From: Clostridium sp. | Lineage (GTDB): Bacteria; Bacillota; Clostridia; Lachnospirales; Lachnospiraceae | Length of the DNA: 64,000 bases | Direction: 5' to 3' | NCBI GenBank assembly: GCA_023664325.1 | Contig: JAMPFS010000007.1 | Location: forward strand, 1-64,000 | In this document: piece after piece, positions 31,376 to 40,382 of the stretch | Numbering within the stretch: position 1 is the stretch's first letter | Layout: every line of letters begins with the position of its first letter | The notes under the pieces: generated by a model | What the model saw: the letters and a program-made list of their open reading frames with translations, nothing else | What the model was told of the DNA's origin: nothing | The model's database searches: none | Translations under genes and position numbers: made by a program

Positions 31376-32863
31376 ATGGCAGTAACTTACAAGAGTACGC
31401 GCAACAGCAATGAGACGGCAACCGCTTCCCAGGCGATTTTAAAGGGTTTAGCGGAGAATGGAGGATTATTCGTACCGGATGTCATTCCGGCATTAAATGT
31501 AGATTGGAATGAGCTTTCTAAGATGCGTTATCAGGAGGTGGCATACGAGGTGATGAGCCGTATGCTGACGGATTTTACGGAGGAGGAATTAAAGTATTGT
31601 ATCAACAGCGCTTACGACAGCAAATTTGATACAGAAGAAATTGCTCCACTTGTAAAGAAGGCTGGTGCGAATTATCTGGAGTTATTCCACGGTTCCACGA
31701 TTGCATTTAAGGATATGGCGCTTTCTATTTTACCGTATCTTTTGGTTACTTCTGCCAAGAAGAATCATATTGAGAATGATATTGTAATTCTGACGGCGAC
31801 TTCCGGTGATACCGGTAAGGCAGCTTTAGCCGGATTTGCTGATGTTCCGGGAACAAAGATTATTGTATTTTATCCAAAGAATGGCGTCAGCCCGATTCAG
31901 GAAAAGCAGATGGTGACCCAGAAAGGCGCCAACACTTCTGTTGTAGGCATTATCGGCAATTTTGATGATGCCCAGACCGGTGTAAAAAATATGTTTAATG
32001 ATAAGGATCTTGCAAAAGAAATGGACGGGAAAGGGTTTCAGTTCTCTTCCGCAAACTCTATTAATATCGGACGTTTAGTGCCGCAGATGGTTTATTATGT
32101 GTATGCGTATACCCGTTTGGTTGCGGACGGAAGCATCAAAGCCGGCGATGCGATAAATGTCGTTGTGCCGACCGGTAATTTTGGTAATATTTTAGCTGCT
32201 TATTATGCAAAGGAGATGGGGCTTCCAATTGCAAAGTTTATCTGTGCATCAAACGATAACAAGGTGTTATATGATTTTTTTGAGACCGGTGTATATGACA
32301 AAAACAGGGAATTTATATTAACGACGTCGCCGTCTATGGATATTTTGATTTCCAGTAACTTAGAGCGCCTGATTTATAGAATTGCAGGTGATGATTCGGA
32401 TAAGAATGCAGAGCTTATGAATGCGCTTACTGCTTCCGGCAAATATGAAATTACCGAGGATATGAAAAGAAATCTTTCGGAGTTTTATGGTAATTATGCA
32501 AGTGAAGCGGAGACTGCGGCAACGATTCAGAAGATATATGCATCCGATCATTATATTATGGATACACACACCGCTGTTGCAGCTGCCGTCTATGAAAAAT
32601 ATGTCGCAGCCACCGGTGACAAAAAGCCAACGGTCATTGCATCTACTGCCAGTCCGTATAAGTTTACAAGAAGTGTAATGGAGGCGATTGATGAAAAGTA
32701 TGCGAAACAGTCTGATTTTGAGCTTGTGGATGAACTCCATAAAATATCCGGTGTAAAGGTTCCACAGGCGATTGAGGATATCAGAAGCGCAAAGATTATG
32801 CATGATCTTGTATGTGATAAGAGCGAGATGAAAAAAACAGTCCGTCAGATTTTAGGGCTGTAA
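31376..32863 (+). CDS. thrC: Threonine synthase
   Basis: A 495-residue PLP enzyme that turns O-phosphohomoserine into threonine. The N-terminal ATASQAILKGLAENGGLFVPD is the ThrC signature. The PLP lysine is in FHGSTIAFKDMALSILP, the phosphate loop in ILTATSGDTGKAALAGF, and VVPTGNFGNILAAYYAKEMGLPI contains the second conserved segment. It belongs to the long (about 490-residue) class. It stands alone, without hom or thrB nearby; a small hairpin (GGCAGG/CCTGC at about 31341-31354) lies in its leader. Confidence 0.95.
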   Translation: MAVTYKSTRNSNETATASQAILKGLAENGGLFVPDVIPALNVDWNELSKMRYQEVAYEVMSRMLTDFTEEELKYCINSAYDSKFDTEEIAPLVKKAGANYLELFHGSTIAFKDMALSILPYLLVTSAKKNHIENDIVILTATSGDTGKAALAGFADVPGTKIIVFYPKNGVSPIQEKQMVTQKGANTSVVGIIGNFDDAQTGVKNMFNDKDLAKEMDGKGFQFSSANSINIGRLVPQMVYYVYAYTRLVADGSIKAGDAINVVVPTGNFGNILAAYYAKEMGLPIAKFICASNDNKVLYDFFETGVYDKNREFILTTSPSMDILISSNLERLIYRIAGDDSDKNAELMNALTASGKYEITEDMKRNLSEFYGNYASEAETAATIQKIYASDHYIMDTHTAVAAAVYEKYVAATGDKKPTVIASTASPYKFTRSVMEAIDEKYAKQSDFELVDELHKISGVKVPQAIEDIRSAKIMHDLVCDKSEMKKTVRQILGL

Positions 32864-32920
32864 GCGGAGTATGAAAAATGCCTGAAAAGAGTTGACATAA
32901 TATAGAAAGAAGGAAATGGA

Positions 32921-33499
32921 ATGGCAATCGATCAAAATGCAATCAAGGAACATATTCGGGGAATATTGGTTGCCTTAGGTGATGATCCGGACAGGGAAGG
33001 TCTTAGGGATACACCGGACAGAGTGGCAAAAATGTATGCAGAGGTCTTTGAGGGGATGAATTATTCAAATGACGAGATAGCGGAGTTGTTTTCAAAGAGT
33101 TTTTCGCTGCCGGCTGCCCACTCAGACGACATGGTAATCGTGAAGGATATTGATGTTTTTTCTTACTGCGAACATCACCTGGCATTGATGTATGATATGA
33201 AAGTAACGGTTGCATACATACCAAAGAACAAAGTGATTGGTCTTAGTAAAATTGCCAGAATTGCGGATATGGCGGCAAAACGTCTTCAGCTTCAGGAGCG
33301 GATTGGAACCGATATTGCCGAAATTGTGGGCAAAGCAACGGGGTCTTTGGATGTTGCGGTATATATTGAAGGAAATCACAGTTGTATGACCGCAAGAGGA
33401 ATTAAGAAGCCGGAGGCAAAGACGATCACGACAACTTTCCAGGGACGGTTTGAGACAGAGAAGGATTTGCAGAATCAGTTTTTGCTGTTAAGGCAGTAG
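32921..33499 (+). CDS. folE: GTP cyclohydrolase I
   Basis: A 192-residue FolE that makes 7,8-dihydroneopterin triphosphate from GTP, the first step to folate. Conserved parts are DPDREGLRDTPDRVAKMYAEVFEG, the zinc site in FSYCEHHLALMYD (Cys-Glu-His-His), VIGLSKIARI and HSCMTARGIKKP with the second zinc Cys. Length and motifs are complete. Its start has a GAAGGAAATGG site. It lies between thrC and galE on the same strand with short gaps. Confidence 0.96.
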   Translation: MAIDQNAIKEHIRGILVALGDDPDREGLRDTPDRVAKMYAEVFEGMNYSNDEIAELFSKSFSLPAAHSDDMVIVKDIDVFSYCEHHLALMYDMKVTVAYIPKNKVIGLSKIARIADMAAKRLQLQERIGTDIAEIVGKATGSLDVAVYIEGNHSCMTARGIKKPEAKTITTTFQGRFETEKDLQNQFLLLRQ

Positions 33500-33531
33500 A
33501 GGACATTCTTGAAAACAGGAGGAATAAGGAT

Positions 33532-34542
33532 ATGACTATTTTAGTAACAGGGGGGGCAGGGTTTATTGCCAGCCATACAAATGTTGAGCTGTTAGAGGAA
33601 GGATATGATGTGATTGTAATGGATAATCTTTGTAATTCCAGCAAAGAATCCATTGCAAGAGTAGAGCAGATTACAGGAAAACAGATAAAATTCTATGAAG
33701 CAGATATGCGAGACATTGACAGCATGGAAACGATTTTCAAAGAAAATCAAATTGATGTAATCATTCATTTTGCCGGTCTGAAGGCAGTGGGAGAGTCATG
33801 TGAGAAACCCTATGAGTATTATGACAACAATATAGCAGGAACTTTGAATATTATCAGGATGATGAAGCAGTATAATGTAAAGAAGATTGTTTTTTCCTCT
33901 TCTGCAACGGTATATGGAGAACCGGAAACTGTGCCAATCACAGAGGATTTTAAGGTTGGGGGCGTAACCAATCCATATGGCAGGACAAAACTTATGATTG
34001 AGGAGATTCTTTCTGATATTTATAAGGCGGATTCTTCCTTTGATATAGCCATTCTTCGTTACTTTAACCCGATTGGCGCACATGAGAGCGGGATGATTGG
34101 CGAGGCGCCGAACGGGATTCCGAACAATCTGCTTCCATATGTGGCAAAGGTTGCGGCAGGCGTACTGCCAAAGGTCAACGTATTCGGTGATGATTACGCC
34201 ACACCGGATGGAACGGGAGTCAGGGATTATATCCATGTTGTGGATCTGGCAAAAGGTCATGTATGCGCTGTGAAAAAATTAATGGAACATCCGGGGCTTG
34301 TCATTTACAATTTGGGAACCGGCATAGGGTATTCGGTGCTGGATGTGATTCAAAATTTTGAGAAGGCATGTGGAAAAGAGATTCCGTATGAGATTGCGCC
34401 ACGCCGTCCGGGAGATATTCCGATCTGTTATTCGGATCCGGGCAAGGCGGAAAGGGAGCTTGGCTGGAAGGCGCAGTATGGCATTGAAAAGATGTGTGAA
34501 GATGCATGGAGATGGCAGTCTAACAATCCAAATGGATATTAA
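33532..34542 (+). CDS. galE: UDP-glucose 4-epimerase
   Basis: A 336-residue short-chain dehydrogenase-type epimerase. The NAD-binding loop is TGGAGFIASHT (Phe-Ile-Ala where GYIGSH is usual), followed by DNLCNSSKESI, the DMRD and HFAGLKAVGES segments, the catalytic SSSATVYG, the Tyr-x3-Lys in NPYGRTKLM, RYFNPIGAH and the late RPGDIPICYSDP. It interconverts UDP-glucose and UDP-galactose for exopolysaccharide or galactose use. The ribosome site is AGGAGGAATAAGG. Confidence 0.95.
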   Translation: MTILVTGGAGFIASHTNVELLEEGYDVIVMDNLCNSSKESIARVEQITGKQIKFYEADMRDIDSMETIFKENQIDVIIHFAGLKAVGESCEKPYEYYDNNIAGTLNIIRMMKQYNVKKIVFSSSATVYGEPETVPITEDFKVGGVTNPYGRTKLMIEEILSDIYKADSSFDIAILRYFNPIGAHESGMIGEAPNGIPNNLLPYVAKVAAGVLPKVNVFGDDYATPDGTGVRDYIHVVDLAKGHVCAVKKLMEHPGLVIYNLGTGIGYSVLDVIQNFEKACGKEIPYEIAPRRPGDIPICYSDPGKAERELGWKAQYGIEKMCEDAWRWQSNNPNGY

Positions 34543-34553
34543 ATAGCTTTTAG

Positions 34554-34582
34554 TTGTCAATTTTCTTTGAAAGTGATATAAT
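34554..34582 (+). promoter_or_regulatory. Promoter of glmS
   Basis: TTGTCA at 34554-34559, a 17-nt spacer and TATAAT at 34577-34582. The leader of about 65 nt is too short for a glmS ribozyme. Confidence 0.8.
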
Positions 34583-34651
34583 CTTGTTGATTTTGTAATT
34601 TGCAAATAGGAGAATTCATATAATAGAAGATAATTAACAGGAGGAAAGTGT

Positions 34652-36478
34652 ATGTGTGGTATAGTTGGATATATTGGCAGGGAACAGGCTGCCCCCATTT
34701 TGCTGGATGGTCTGGCGAAGCTTGAGTACCGGGGATATGATTCAGCAGGGCTTGCAGTGTATGATGGGAACGATATTGAAATCGTGAAGGCAAAGGGAAG
34801 ATTGCAGGCGTTGCGGGATTTGACAAGTGACGGGAACGGATTAAAGGGTTGTGTCGGAGTTGGACACACACGTTGGGCAACGCATGGGGAACCGACAGTT
34901 TCCAATGCGCACCCGCATTATAATGGGGATAAGAGCATAGCAGTTGTGCATAATGGCATTATTGAGAATTACCAGCCCCTGAAAGCGAAAATGGTTTCCA
35001 AAGGATATACTTTCCTGTCAGAGACGGATACAGAGGTTGTTGCGCATTTACTGGATTACTATTATGATGGCAACCCATTGCAGGCAATTGCAAAGGTAAT
35101 GCACCGTGTGCAGGGTTCCTATGCCTTTGGCATCATTTTTAAGGAGTATCCGGATAAGATCTTTGCTGTGAGAAAGGATTCCCCGTTGATTGTAGGGCAG
35201 TCCGAACAGGGGAATTTTATCGCTTCGGATGTACCGGCAATCTTAAAGTATACAAGAGATGTATATTTTATTGAAAACCGGGAAATTTGCGAGCTTACGG
35301 AAAGTGGCATTGCATTTTACAATGAGGACTTAGAGCCGATTGTCAAGGAGACAAAGACCATTGAATGGGATATTGAGGCTGCTGAAAAGGGCGGGTATGA
35401 GCATTTTATGCTAAAGGAGATTTACGAACAGCCAAAGGCGGTTTTAGACACCATAAGCCCTCGGATAAAAGATGACCGGATCGTAATGGATGAACTGAAT
35501 ATGGAAGAGGATGAGATTCAGAATCTGAAACGTATTTATATTATTGGATGTGGATCGGCTTATCATGTCGGCGTGACCGGAAAGTATGTGATAGAAAAGA
35601 TCACCAGGATTCCGGTGGAGGTTGATCTGGCATCAGAGTTTCGTTATCGGAATCCGATTTTGGAGAAGGATTCGATGGTGATTATTATCAGCCAGTCCGG
35701 AGAGACAGCAGATTCCCTGGCAGCGCTCCGTATGGCGCAGGAATTAGGCGTAAAGGTGTTAGGTGTTGTAAATGTAGTGGGTTCTACCATTGCAAGGGAA
35801 GCGGATAATGTATTATATACCTGGGCAGGGCCGGAGATTTCCGTTGCGACAACGAAAGCATATAGTACACAGTTGGCGGCACTCTATCTGCTGGCAATGC
35901 ATTTTGGAGATATCCGTGGAAGCATTTCGTCTGAGGAATATGATGAGATGTTGAAAGAATTGAAACGCCTCCCGGATAAAATTTCCGAGATTTTAGGAGA
36001 TAAGGAGAGAATCCAGTGGTTTGCCAGCAAGTACGCAAATGCAAAGGACGTCTTTTTCTTAGGCCGCGGCTTGGATTATGCAACCGCATTAGAGGGTTCG
36101 CTCAAACTGAAAGAGATTTCATATATTCATTCAGAGGCATATGCAGCCGGGGAATTAAAGCATGGAACGATATCACTGATTGAAGATGGAATTTTGACAG
36201 TGGCGGTTGTCACACAGCCGGATTTGTATGAGAAGATGATCAGTAATATTGTGGAGGTAAGCACAAGAGGCGGATATATTTTCACGCTTACCAATAAAGG
36301 GAATTGCGTAATGGAGGATTGTTCAGACTTTACAGTTTATATTCCAAAGACACATCCTTGTTTTGCACCATCCTTAGCAGTGGTTCCATTGCAGCTATTT
36401 GGATATTATGTATCGGTTGCAAAGGGATTGGATGTGGATAAACCAAGAAATCTGGCAAAGTCAGTAACGGTAGAATAA
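34652..36478 (+). CDS. glmS: Glutamine-fructose-6-phosphate aminotransferase GlmS
   Basis: A 608-residue enzyme. The class II glutaminase domain starts at MCGIVGYIG with nucleophile Cys2 and includes RGYDSAGLAV and GHTRWATHGEPT. Two SIS isomerase domains follow (IIGCGSAYHVGVTGKY, IISQSGETADSLAAL, LGRGLDYATALEGSLKLKEISYIHSEAYAAGELKHG) and the C-terminus is DKPRNLAKSVTVE. It makes glucosamine-6-phosphate for peptidoglycan. Its own promoter lies 70 nt upstream; the start has an AGGAGGAAAG site. Confidence 0.97.
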   Translation: MCGIVGYIGREQAAPILLDGLAKLEYRGYDSAGLAVYDGNDIEIVKAKGRLQALRDLTSDGNGLKGCVGVGHTRWATHGEPTVSNAHPHYNGDKSIAVVHNGIIENYQPLKAKMVSKGYTFLSETDTEVVAHLLDYYYDGNPLQAIAKVMHRVQGSYAFGIIFKEYPDKIFAVRKDSPLIVGQSEQGNFIASDVPAILKYTRDVYFIENREICELTESGIAFYNEDLEPIVKETKTIEWDIEAAEKGGYEHFMLKEIYEQPKAVLDTISPRIKDDRIVMDELNMEEDEIQNLKRIYIIGCGSAYHVGVTGKYVIEKITRIPVEVDLASEFRYRNPILEKDSMVIIISQSGETADSLAALRMAQELGVKVLGVVNVVGSTIAREADNVLYTWAGPEISVATTKAYSTQLAALYLLAMHFGDIRGSISSEEYDEMLKELKRLPDKISEILGDKERIQWFASKYANAKDVFFLGRGLDYATALEGSLKLKEISYIHSEAYAAGELKHGTISLIEDGILTVAVVTQPDLYEKMISNIVEVSTRGGYIFTLTNKGNCVMEDCSDFTVYIPKTHPCFAPSLAVVPLQLFGYYVSVAKGLDVDKPRNLAKSVTVE

Positions 36479-36521
36479 TAGTTTGGATGACAGGCTGTAA
36501 CAATTAGGAGGAATAATTTTC

Positions 36522-37652
36522 ATGAGCAGGAAGCGAAAGAGCAAAAAGAACAAAAGGCTGGGGGTTATATTATTAATTGAAGTTCTTGTATTGATACTAT
36601 TGGTTGTCGGCTATGCCGTCTGGTATATGAATAGTAAGCTTAACAAGATTGAACGGTCGGAGGAGCCGACGACAGAGATTGATGTCAGTGATGCAGCGAC
36701 AGAGATCATGGAGGAGGAATACCAGACGATCGCTTTGTTTGGCGTGGATACCAGGGATACTGTCGATATGACGAAGAAGAATGCGGCGAGAAGTGATGCA
36801 ATCATTGTCGCATGCATTAATAACAAGACAAAAGAGGTGCAGCTTGTTTCGATTTACAGGGATTGTCTGTTAGAGACTGCATCGCCGGATTCTACAACGA
36901 GAAAGGTGACAGAGGCATATTTTTACGGCGGGCCAAACGGCGCAGTTGAGACGTTGAATAAGAATCTGGATTTGAACATTAAGGATTATGTAACGGTAGA
37001 CTTTAAAGCGCTGGCGAATGCCATTGATGCGCTTGGAGGCATCACGATTAATGTGAAGGCAAAAGAGATTAATAACCTGAACCATAATTTAGAGGAGCAG
37101 GTAGAAGTAACCGGCATTTATTCGGAGGGTGTGTGGTCTGCGGGAGAGCAGGTGCTGAATGGAACGCAGGCAGTTGCATATGCCAGAATCCGTAAGGTCG
37201 GCAACAATGATTTTGAGAGGACACAGAGGCAGCGCGCTGTTATATCCGCAATGATTGCGAAGGCGAAGGAATCTGATTTGTCAACCATCAATAAGGTAAT
37301 TGACGAGGTATTCCCTCAGATTGCCACCAATATGAGCAACCGGCAGTTGATCTCGTTGGCAGCAGATGTATTTGACTATAAGCTGGCAGAGAATACGGGA
37401 TTCCCGCTTGCGCACACAACACCGAATTTAGGGAGTAAGGGCAGCGTGGTTGTTCCGGCAGATTTGCTTTCCAATGTAAAATATTTGCATGAGTTTTTAT
37501 ATCCAAATGATACAGAATATACACCATCTTCTGAATTACAGCGGATCAGTGCATTAATTACAAATGAGACGGGTGTATATGACCAGTTTACAGAAGATTC
37601 CACAACAGAGGAACCGACTGCAACAAATTCATCAGAGGCAACGGAAAATTGA
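36522..37652 (+). CDS. LytR-CpsA-Psr (LCP) family wall-polymer ligase
   Basis: A 376-residue membrane protein. One N-terminal transmembrane helix (about 12-33) is followed by an extracellular LCP domain at about 65-265: ALFGVDTRD, RSDAIIVACINNKTKEVQLVSIYRDCLL with the conserved R/D pair, DYVTVDFKALANAIDALGGI, and AVAYARIRKVGNNDFERTQRQRAVI with the Arg pair that holds the lipid pyrophosphate. It transfers teichoic-acid-like or capsular polymers from lipid carriers to peptidoglycan. The C-terminal tail is Thr/Ser/Glu-rich. It follows glmS by 43 nt and is followed by a strong terminator. Confidence 0.93.
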   Translation: MSRKRKSKKNKRLGVILLIEVLVLILLVVGYAVWYMNSKLNKIERSEEPTTEIDVSDAATEIMEEEYQTIALFGVDTRDTVDMTKKNAARSDAIIVACINNKTKEVQLVSIYRDCLLETASPDSTTRKVTEAYFYGGPNGAVETLNKNLDLNIKDYVTVDFKALANAIDALGGITINVKAKEINNLNHNLEEQVEVTGIYSEGVWSAGEQVLNGTQAVAYARIRKVGNNDFERTQRQRAVISAMIAKAKESDLSTINKVIDEVFPQIATNMSNRQLISLAADVFDYKLAENTGFPLAHTTPNLGSKGSVVVPADLLSNVKYLHEFLYPNDTEYTPSSELQRISALITNETGVYDQFTEDSTTEEPTATNSSEATEN

Positions 37653-37678
37653 GAGACTAAAAGGCACCCGCAGAATGG

Positions 37679-37718
37679 GAACTGTATCAATTCACATATA
37701 ATTGGTACAGTTCTTTTT
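37679..37718 (+). terminator. Intrinsic terminator after the LCP gene
   Basis: Stem GAACTGTATCAATT (37679-37692)/AATTGGTACAGTTC (37700-37713) with one G-U pair, then TTTTTATC. It ends 20 nt before the next start codon, so the next gene depends on read-through or a promoter not seen. Confidence 0.88.
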
Positions 37719-37737
37719 ATCACATGGAGGAAATGGT

Positions 37738-40317
37738 ATGGAAATGATAAAATTACGCAGAACAATTTATCAAGCTGCTGCCTGCATTGGCATTGGACTG
37801 GTCGCTATGTGTGGCGGACAGGTCCTGGCAGCAGGGAATGTGACAGAAGATTTGGAACATATGGAACTGATACAAAATGGCGCTTTGGTTGTGCCGAATG
37901 AAAACTATTCCTTTGAGCAGTCAGATGAAACATCCATGATTACTTATTTTTCGTCTGAGGAGGAGCAGGTCACGGATGTGGAAAAGATGCAGCAAAATGC
38001 TCAGATGATTCGTCTGAATAATGAGGCGACTTTGAAGCAGCGCAAGGAGGATTGCGCCAAAGTGCTGTTTGACGGAATGATGGCATTGGAGAGCCGGATT
38101 GACGTGGAACAGTTTGCCCTTAGTTCGGAAGAGTTTAAAGAAGTCATTTCAGATGTAGTGAACAGTAATCCGGAGCTTTTTTACGTTCGGAATGCATATA
38201 GCGCCGGCAAGTTCTATTTGTCGGGAAACAGCGGCACACAAATTGTCCAATACTGTTTCAAACTGTATGAGTACCAGGACACTGCCGGAAATCCTGACCG
38301 GGAAAAAATCAATGCCTTAAAAAGTCAGGTGGAAACGAAGAAAAGGGAAATTTTAACAAGTGTGATTGCCAATGATATGAGTACTGTGGAGAAAGCGCTT
38401 GCGATACATGATTATATTGTATTAAACACGAAGTACGATCATGCAGCATATTTGAAGTATACGGCAGCGGGCAGTCCGGCTGGCAGCAAGTCAGAATATT
38501 TTGATGACGGAGATTTTGATATATATGGCACGCTGGTGAATGGAATGGCAGTATGCCAGGGATATTGCCTTACATACAAGTATTTGTTAGAGGCGGCAGG
38601 GATTGATAATGTCGGTTTTGCCTCAAACAACGACCATATCTGGAATACGGTTACATTTGCAGGCAACAGCTATTATGTAGACTGTACATGGGATGATCCA
38701 AACTGGGATACACTTGGCAACGTCAAGCATGACAATTTCTTAAAGAGTGAAAAAGCCTTTCAGCATACGGTTTTGGAAACGGACAGGGTATGTAACGGCA
38801 CAGCATATGATTCTGCATTTTGGGGAGATGTAGCTTCTGCCTTCTGGTATTATCGTGGGTATTATTATTACATGGGAAAAAATGGCACCTTATATCGCAC
38901 AAAATTGAGGACACAGGCAGATATTTTAGCCGAAAAGACACCGATTGCCAATGTTGGGACAGAGACATCGGAGGTCTGGAATTATGAGAATGCAGGAAAA
39001 ACTGCACTGGTAAAGGCGAATATTGTGTATCATGACAGGCAGAAAATTTATTATTATAATATCAAAACCGGTGAACAGGGAACGGCACTGACCCCGGCAC
39101 TGGAACAGGATGAGTTCATATATGGAATTTTGTATCAGAATGGAACATTTTATTATGCAACAAGGAAGCAGGAGGAAAGTACAGGCAGCGACACATATTT
39201 AAACACGCAGCAAAATTGTGTCGAGGCGCAGCTTCCACAGCAGCTTTTTGAGATACCGGTTGAGTCGATAACGCTGGATGGAGAAAAGCAGATCCGGCTT
39301 ACAATGGAGGAAGGAACGCTGAAGGGAGAAAAGACAAAGCTTTCTGTCAGTATTTTGCCGCAGAATGCAACAGATAAGCGGATTGGGCAATGGACGAGCA
39401 GTGATTCTTCGATTGCAACGGTGGATATTAACGGTACGGTAAAAGCGGTTGGCCCTGGAACTGTGGTAATCACGGCAATATCTTATGACGGTCTTGTGAC
39501 AGGCAGTTATACCGTAAATGTTGTGTATGATGGCGTGATTGTTGAAAAAGACGGCAAGATGACATATTATGAAAACGGAAAACGGTTGGAAAACTGCTTT
39601 TATCAGGCGGGCAGTAAGCAGTATTATCTGGATAAGAACGGGCATATCGTAACGGGCTGGCTGACAGTCAGCGGAAAACAGTACTATTTTGATAAAAACG
39701 GTGTTATGTTAACCGGAATACAGACCATTGATAAGAAACAATATCTGTTTTCTGACAAAGGCATCATGCAGACCGGGTGGCAAACCCTAGCCGGCAGACG
39801 GTACTATCTTGATAAAAATGGTGTTATGTTAACCGGATGGCAGACCATTTCCAAGAAGAAATATTACTTTGCCGGGAATGGAGTGATGCAGACCGGCTGG
39901 AAAACAATCGGGAAAAAGAAATACTATTTTGATGCGAATGGTATTATGTTAACCGGATGGCAGAAACTGAACGGCAAAAAATACTATTTTTCCTCTGATG
40001 GTGTTATGTCAACTGGTTGGAAGACGATCAAGAAGAAAAAATATTATTTTAACAGCAATGGGGCAATGCAGACCGGATGGAAGACAATCAAGAAGAAAAA
40101 GTACTATTTTAACAGCAATGGGGCAATGCAGACCGGATGGAAGACAATCAAGAAGAAAAAGTATTATTTTAACAGCAAGGGAGTCATGCAAAAAGGGTTT
40201 AAGACGATTAAGGGAAAACGGTATTATTTTAACAGCAAAGGAGTTATGCAGACCGGACTTTGTAAGGTGAAAGGAATTTCTTACTATTTTGCAAAAGACG
40301 GGCATCTGGTGAGCTAA
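37738..40317 (+). CDS. Secreted transglutaminase-fold protein with Ig-like domain and 12 wall-binding repeats
   Basis: An 859-residue exoprotein. Signal peptide 1-32. A transglutaminase-like core at about 210-330 carries a triad Cys273 (AVCQGYCLTYKYLL), His300 (NNDHIWNTV) and Asp315 (YYVDCTWDDP). A Big_2-type Ig-like domain lies at about 510-600 (SVSILPQNATDKRIGQWTSS, then STVDI-like strand, GTVVITAISYDG). Twelve repeats of 20 residues (TGWKTIKKKKYYFNSNGAMQ type) follow to the end; they resemble choline/glucan-type wall-binding repeats. Such transglutaminase-fold proteins cut or crosslink peptides at the surface; the exact reaction is unknown. ATG 37738 is placed by GGAGGAAATGG just upstream. 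Confidence 0.87.
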   Translation: MEMIKLRRTIYQAAACIGIGLVAMCGGQVLAAGNVTEDLEHMELIQNGALVVPNENYSFEQSDETSMITYFSSEEEQVTDVEKMQQNAQMIRLNNEATLKQRKEDCAKVLFDGMMALESRIDVEQFALSSEEFKEVISDVVNSNPELFYVRNAYSAGKFYLSGNSGTQIVQYCFKLYEYQDTAGNPDREKINALKSQVETKKREILTSVIANDMSTVEKALAIHDYIVLNTKYDHAAYLKYTAAGSPAGSKSEYFDDGDFDIYGTLVNGMAVCQGYCLTYKYLLEAAGIDNVGFASNNDHIWNTVTFAGNSYYVDCTWDDPNWDTLGNVKHDNFLKSEKAFQHTVLETDRVCNGTAYDSAFWGDVASAFWYYRGYYYYMGKNGTLYRTKLRTQADILAEKTPIANVGTETSEVWNYENAGKTALVKANIVYHDRQKIYYYNIKTGEQGTALTPALEQDEFIYGILYQNGTFYYATRKQEESTGSDTYLNTQQNCVEAQLPQQLFEIPVESITLDGEKQIRLTMEEGTLKGEKTKLSVSILPQNATDKRIGQWTSSDSSIATVDINGTVKAVGPGTVVITAISYDGLVTGSYTVNVVYDGVIVEKDGKMTYYENGKRLENCFYQAGSKQYYLDKNGHIVTGWLTVSGKQYYFDKNGVMLTGIQTIDKKQYLFSDKGIMQTGWQTLAGRRYYLDKNGVMLTGWQTISKKKYYFAGNGVMQTGWKTIGKKKYYFDANGIMLTGWQKLNGKKYYFSSDGVMSTGWKTIKKKKYYFNSNGAMQTGWKTIKKKKYYFNSNGAMQTGWKTIKKKKYYFNSKGVMQKGFKTIKGKRYYFNSKGVMQTGLCKVKGISYYFAKDGHLVS
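39598..40308 (+). repeat. Tandem 60-bp coding repeats of the wall-binding region
   Basis: About twelve in-frame 60-bp units. The units at 40021-40080 and 40081-40140 differ at only two or three positions and 40141-40200 is nearly the same in its first 40 nt, indicating recent unit duplication; the outer units have diverged. Confidence 0.88.
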
Positions 40318-40382
40318 TAAAGGATAGTTCGGTAAACAGTGTTTTGCAAATTGCAAATGAGATGGAAAGGGGAGGTTTCAAC

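Noticed and set aside
34583..34651. Possible glmS ribozyme before glmS
   Set aside because: The leader is only about 65 nt and lacks the ribozyme core; the full ribozyme needs well over 100 nt.
39598..40308. Regular 60-bp direct repeats, checked as a possible CRISPR array
   Set aside because: The units are in-frame protein repeats with no unique spacers and no cas genes nearby.
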